Made by a program: the position numbers and the translations under genes. Positions 61,990-64,000 of a stretch of 64,000 nucleotides of DNA are shown here, one piece after another (within the stretch, counting starts at the first letter, position 1; each line of letters opens with the position of its first letter). Origin of the DNA: Lycorma delicatula (Eukaryota; Arthropoda; Insecta; Hemiptera; Fulgoridae); assembly GCF_047948215.1 (NCBI RefSeq), contig NC_134458.1:84771260-84835259 (forward strand), given 5' to 3'. The notes beneath the pieces were generated by a model. The model made no database searches and was not told the origin of the DNA. It saw only the letters and a list, made by a program, of their open reading frames with translations.

Positions 61990-62678
61990 TGTTTTTACAT
62001 GATTGCCCAAAAAGGAGAGCAATGTATTTAAGGTGTATGTTGTACGTTTGTTTGTTCCACCGTAGCAGTTCAACAGCCAAACTGATTTAGATATATGACC
62101 CCACGTTGTAATCCTTACATTACCGCAAGTGTCACAAGCTATATATATATATATATATATAACATATTCACACATATTATATGTATTTATATATAGTAAT
62201 GGAGATTTGCCAGTTGAAGCACAAACTTTAATGAATTGACTTAATTAACTGTGAGAATCTATCACTGAGTTAGCTGGGTTTGAACTAATGATTCAAATCA
62301 ATCAAATGAATAATACTACAAAAATAATATAATTAAATTTACGTTAAATAAAATATTAAATAAATTAAAAAATTTCTGTTTAATAATAATGGGCTTCCCA
62401 TACGGGTTGTGAGACTAGAGTGGTGAGGTGTTGCAAGCACTTCATGTGAGGCTAGACTGATCATCACTACCAACTGGTACAAACAGGCTGCCCTTGGAGA
62501 GCTGTTTTGGGAGGTACAATGGGATGCTATTACAATATCTCTGAAAACAATTGTCCAATTATAAAAATTCAAATGGAGGATTTGTTAGTAGGTTGAGGGC
62601 TAACTTTTGCACACCCTCAATCTAACAGACCATGGTTATTCGGAAATGTTATTATATCTTTACAACCAATCTTCTGAT
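61990..62678 (-). repeat. Dispersed repeat, copy E, long form, opposite orientation
   Basis: On the minus strand it matches copy C (12738-13389 plus 15237-15306) throughout: ACATTTCCGAATAACC, CAACCTACTAACAAA, GGGAAGCCCATTATTATTAA, TCATTAAAGTTTGTGCTTC, then the core with ATGTAAGGATTACAACG and CTCCTTTTTGGGCAATC. A (TA)n run near 62141-62162 sits where copy C has its own A/T microsatellite. Unlike copy C it is not interrupted. Confidence 0.82.
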
Positions 62679-63408
62679 TTTATAAAAAAAATAATAAAAT
62701 GGGATATTTTCTAGTACAATACAAAATCACGATGGAAGCAAACCAGAACAAGAACTGATATACTCAGAAAAATTGATTGACCTGCACTACACCAAGACCA
62801 GCTTGAGCCCGACAAGCTCCCACAAACAGCCTTTGTAGAATTTGATGACAGTACAATTAGAGGTAATGTTGTCAGCATTGGATTGAGGATAGAGCAAATT
62901 CGACAATAGATTATTGTCGAATTTGATGCTTTAGGGGGACACGGCAAATGGAATTGCATATGTTGCCACTAACATTGTGGTGGGCTGTGATGGTGCACAA
63001 ACTGCAAAGGACAAGACTAGATACAGCTGTCATAGATCTGAGCACTCAAATTTTTGCCAAGGGCCAGGCCTAGGCCTATGTAGCAGTGAGTCACGTCAGA
63101 CAATCAGAGTTTAAACATTAGTTGTTTAGATCCCAGAAAATTGTTGTATGATCCGTACGATAAAAGGTCTCTTGAGGAACTCAATCGCTTGAGAAATTTG
63201 CAAGTTTAGATTGGTATATGCCAATTAAATAAATAAATTGAAATGTTTACACTTCCCTCATTTGTCTCAATACATTAAATATGTTATATCCATAAGTTTT
63301 CGAATCATCAATTTTTCTTGATGATCATTAAAAAGTATTAAATAAGAAAAACAACTATAAAAATTTTAAAAAAATATGACTGCCAAAAAATTAAAAAAGA
63401 TTTTTTTT
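62679..63408. other. Mixed-composition segment, possible retroelement relic
   Basis: From 62720 to 63220 the composition is more balanced. The plus strand has short protein-like frames (AFVEFDDSTIRGNVVSIGLR near 62830, TRYSCHRSEHSNFCQGPG near 63020). The second has a loose cysteine/histidine pattern. Neither is assigned, and the frames are short and broken. Confidence 0.35.
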
Positions 63409-63968
63409 TAATTACTAAAAAAAAAAAACAAAGTATAGAAATAAACGACTAAACATTGTTATTCAGTATTTAATTAAATAAAATAATGAGTGACCAATTA
63501 ACTTTCAGACAGTTTTAAATTGTTTAAATATATTTTTTATCTTGTAGAAATAGCAGACATTTAAAGTTGTCTAATGATTAAGTTCTTACCCGGTGTTATA
63601 TCGATAAGAAAATTTTGTCCTTCAATGAAAATGTTTAAATGCGGTCAGGGGGCCCCTAAAAATAAAGAATAATTACTATTCAGAGCTCTTTAATGTAAAA
63701 CAATTATTCAGGGCCCCTCCGACTGCATTATACATTTTTGTTGAAGGACAAGATTTTCTTATTGATGTAAGACCTGGTGAGAACTTAATCATTAGACAAC
63801 CTTAAATGCCTGCTATTTGTAGAACATGAAAATTATATTTAAATAAATTAAAAGTCTCTGAAAGTTGATTGGTCATCCACTATTTTATTTAATTCAATAC
63901 TACATAACAATGTTTAGTCCTTTATTCTATACCTTGTTTTCTTTTTCTTTTTTTTTAGTATGATTAAT
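63409..63968. repeat. Large inverted repeat (foldback), arms about 250 bp
   Basis: The left arm (about 63409-63656) and right arm (about 63710-63968) are reverse complements. Shared blocks, read on the left arm strand, are ACTAAACATTGTTAT, GACCAAT-AACTTTCAGA, AAATAGCAG-CATTTAA, GTTGTCTAATGATTAAGTTC, ATAAGAAAAT-TTGTCCTTCA and GGGGCCC. The spacer is about 53 bases. There is no coding capacity. The arms differ by point changes, so they are not identical halves of a recent event. Confidence 0.85.
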
Positions 63969-64000
63969 TGTTGTAGTTTTAGTTCAATCTATTATTTTTT

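Overview
The window is a stretch of strongly AT-rich nuclear DNA from an animal, most probably an insect. The evidence is one long host gene split into small exons with GT-AG introns, crowded with Tc1/mariner, piggyBac, LINE and SINE remains. Two tRNA-derived SINEs resemble families I associate with Hemiptera, so a true bug, planthopper or relative is my best guess; this is recall, not a search. There are no bacterial operons, rRNA genes, CRISPR arrays or free tRNA genes that I can see.

The main gene lies on the minus strand and fills most of the window. Fourteen exons between 60582 and 7106 join in consistent reading phase to about 645 residues plus a stop. The product is a WD40-repeat axonemal dynein intermediate chain, best matched to DNAI4 (WDR78). 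The 5' end is not found and probably lies beyond position 64000. Downstream on the same strand, two exons (914-752 and 103-1) join in phase into the start of a membrane protein, possibly of the DC-STAMP/DCST (sneaky) type, which runs off the left edge.

Region by region: 1-0.9 kb, membrane-protein exons. 2.4-5.8 kb, a decayed minus-strand LINE carrying a SINE with a perfect 16-bp target-site duplication. 6.4 kb, a second SINE. 7.1 kb, last DNAI4 exon. 7.3-10.1 kb, an R1-clade-like LINE nested in another LINE. 11.8-16.1 kb, a cluster of one dispersed repeat family, one copy split by a mariner that is itself interrupted. 17.2, 19.8-21.0 and 21.4 kb, LINE and Tc1/mariner remains. 24.0-26.3 kb, an R1-like element that has lost its reverse transcriptase. 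27.5 kb, a roughly 25-bp-period array of CCAAT motifs. 32.2-33.1 kb, a foldback element with arms of about 290 bp. 34.0-39.9 kb, three mariners and one piggyBac deletion derivative in one intron. 40.6-43.8 kb, an interrupted Tc1 element followed by a mosaic transposase. 48.9 and 54.5-55.7 kb, further transposase remains. 62.0-62.7 kb, a minus-strand copy of the dispersed repeat. 63.4-64.0 kb, a second large inverted repeat.

Every transposable-element coding region seen is broken by stops, frameshifts or deletions, and two LINE reverse transcriptases have lost catalytic aspartates. I found no convincing new multi-gene system. The least explained items are the two long inverted repeats, the CCAAT-motif array, the dispersed repeat family with its linked 160-bp block, and a possible internal first exon of the dynein gene.
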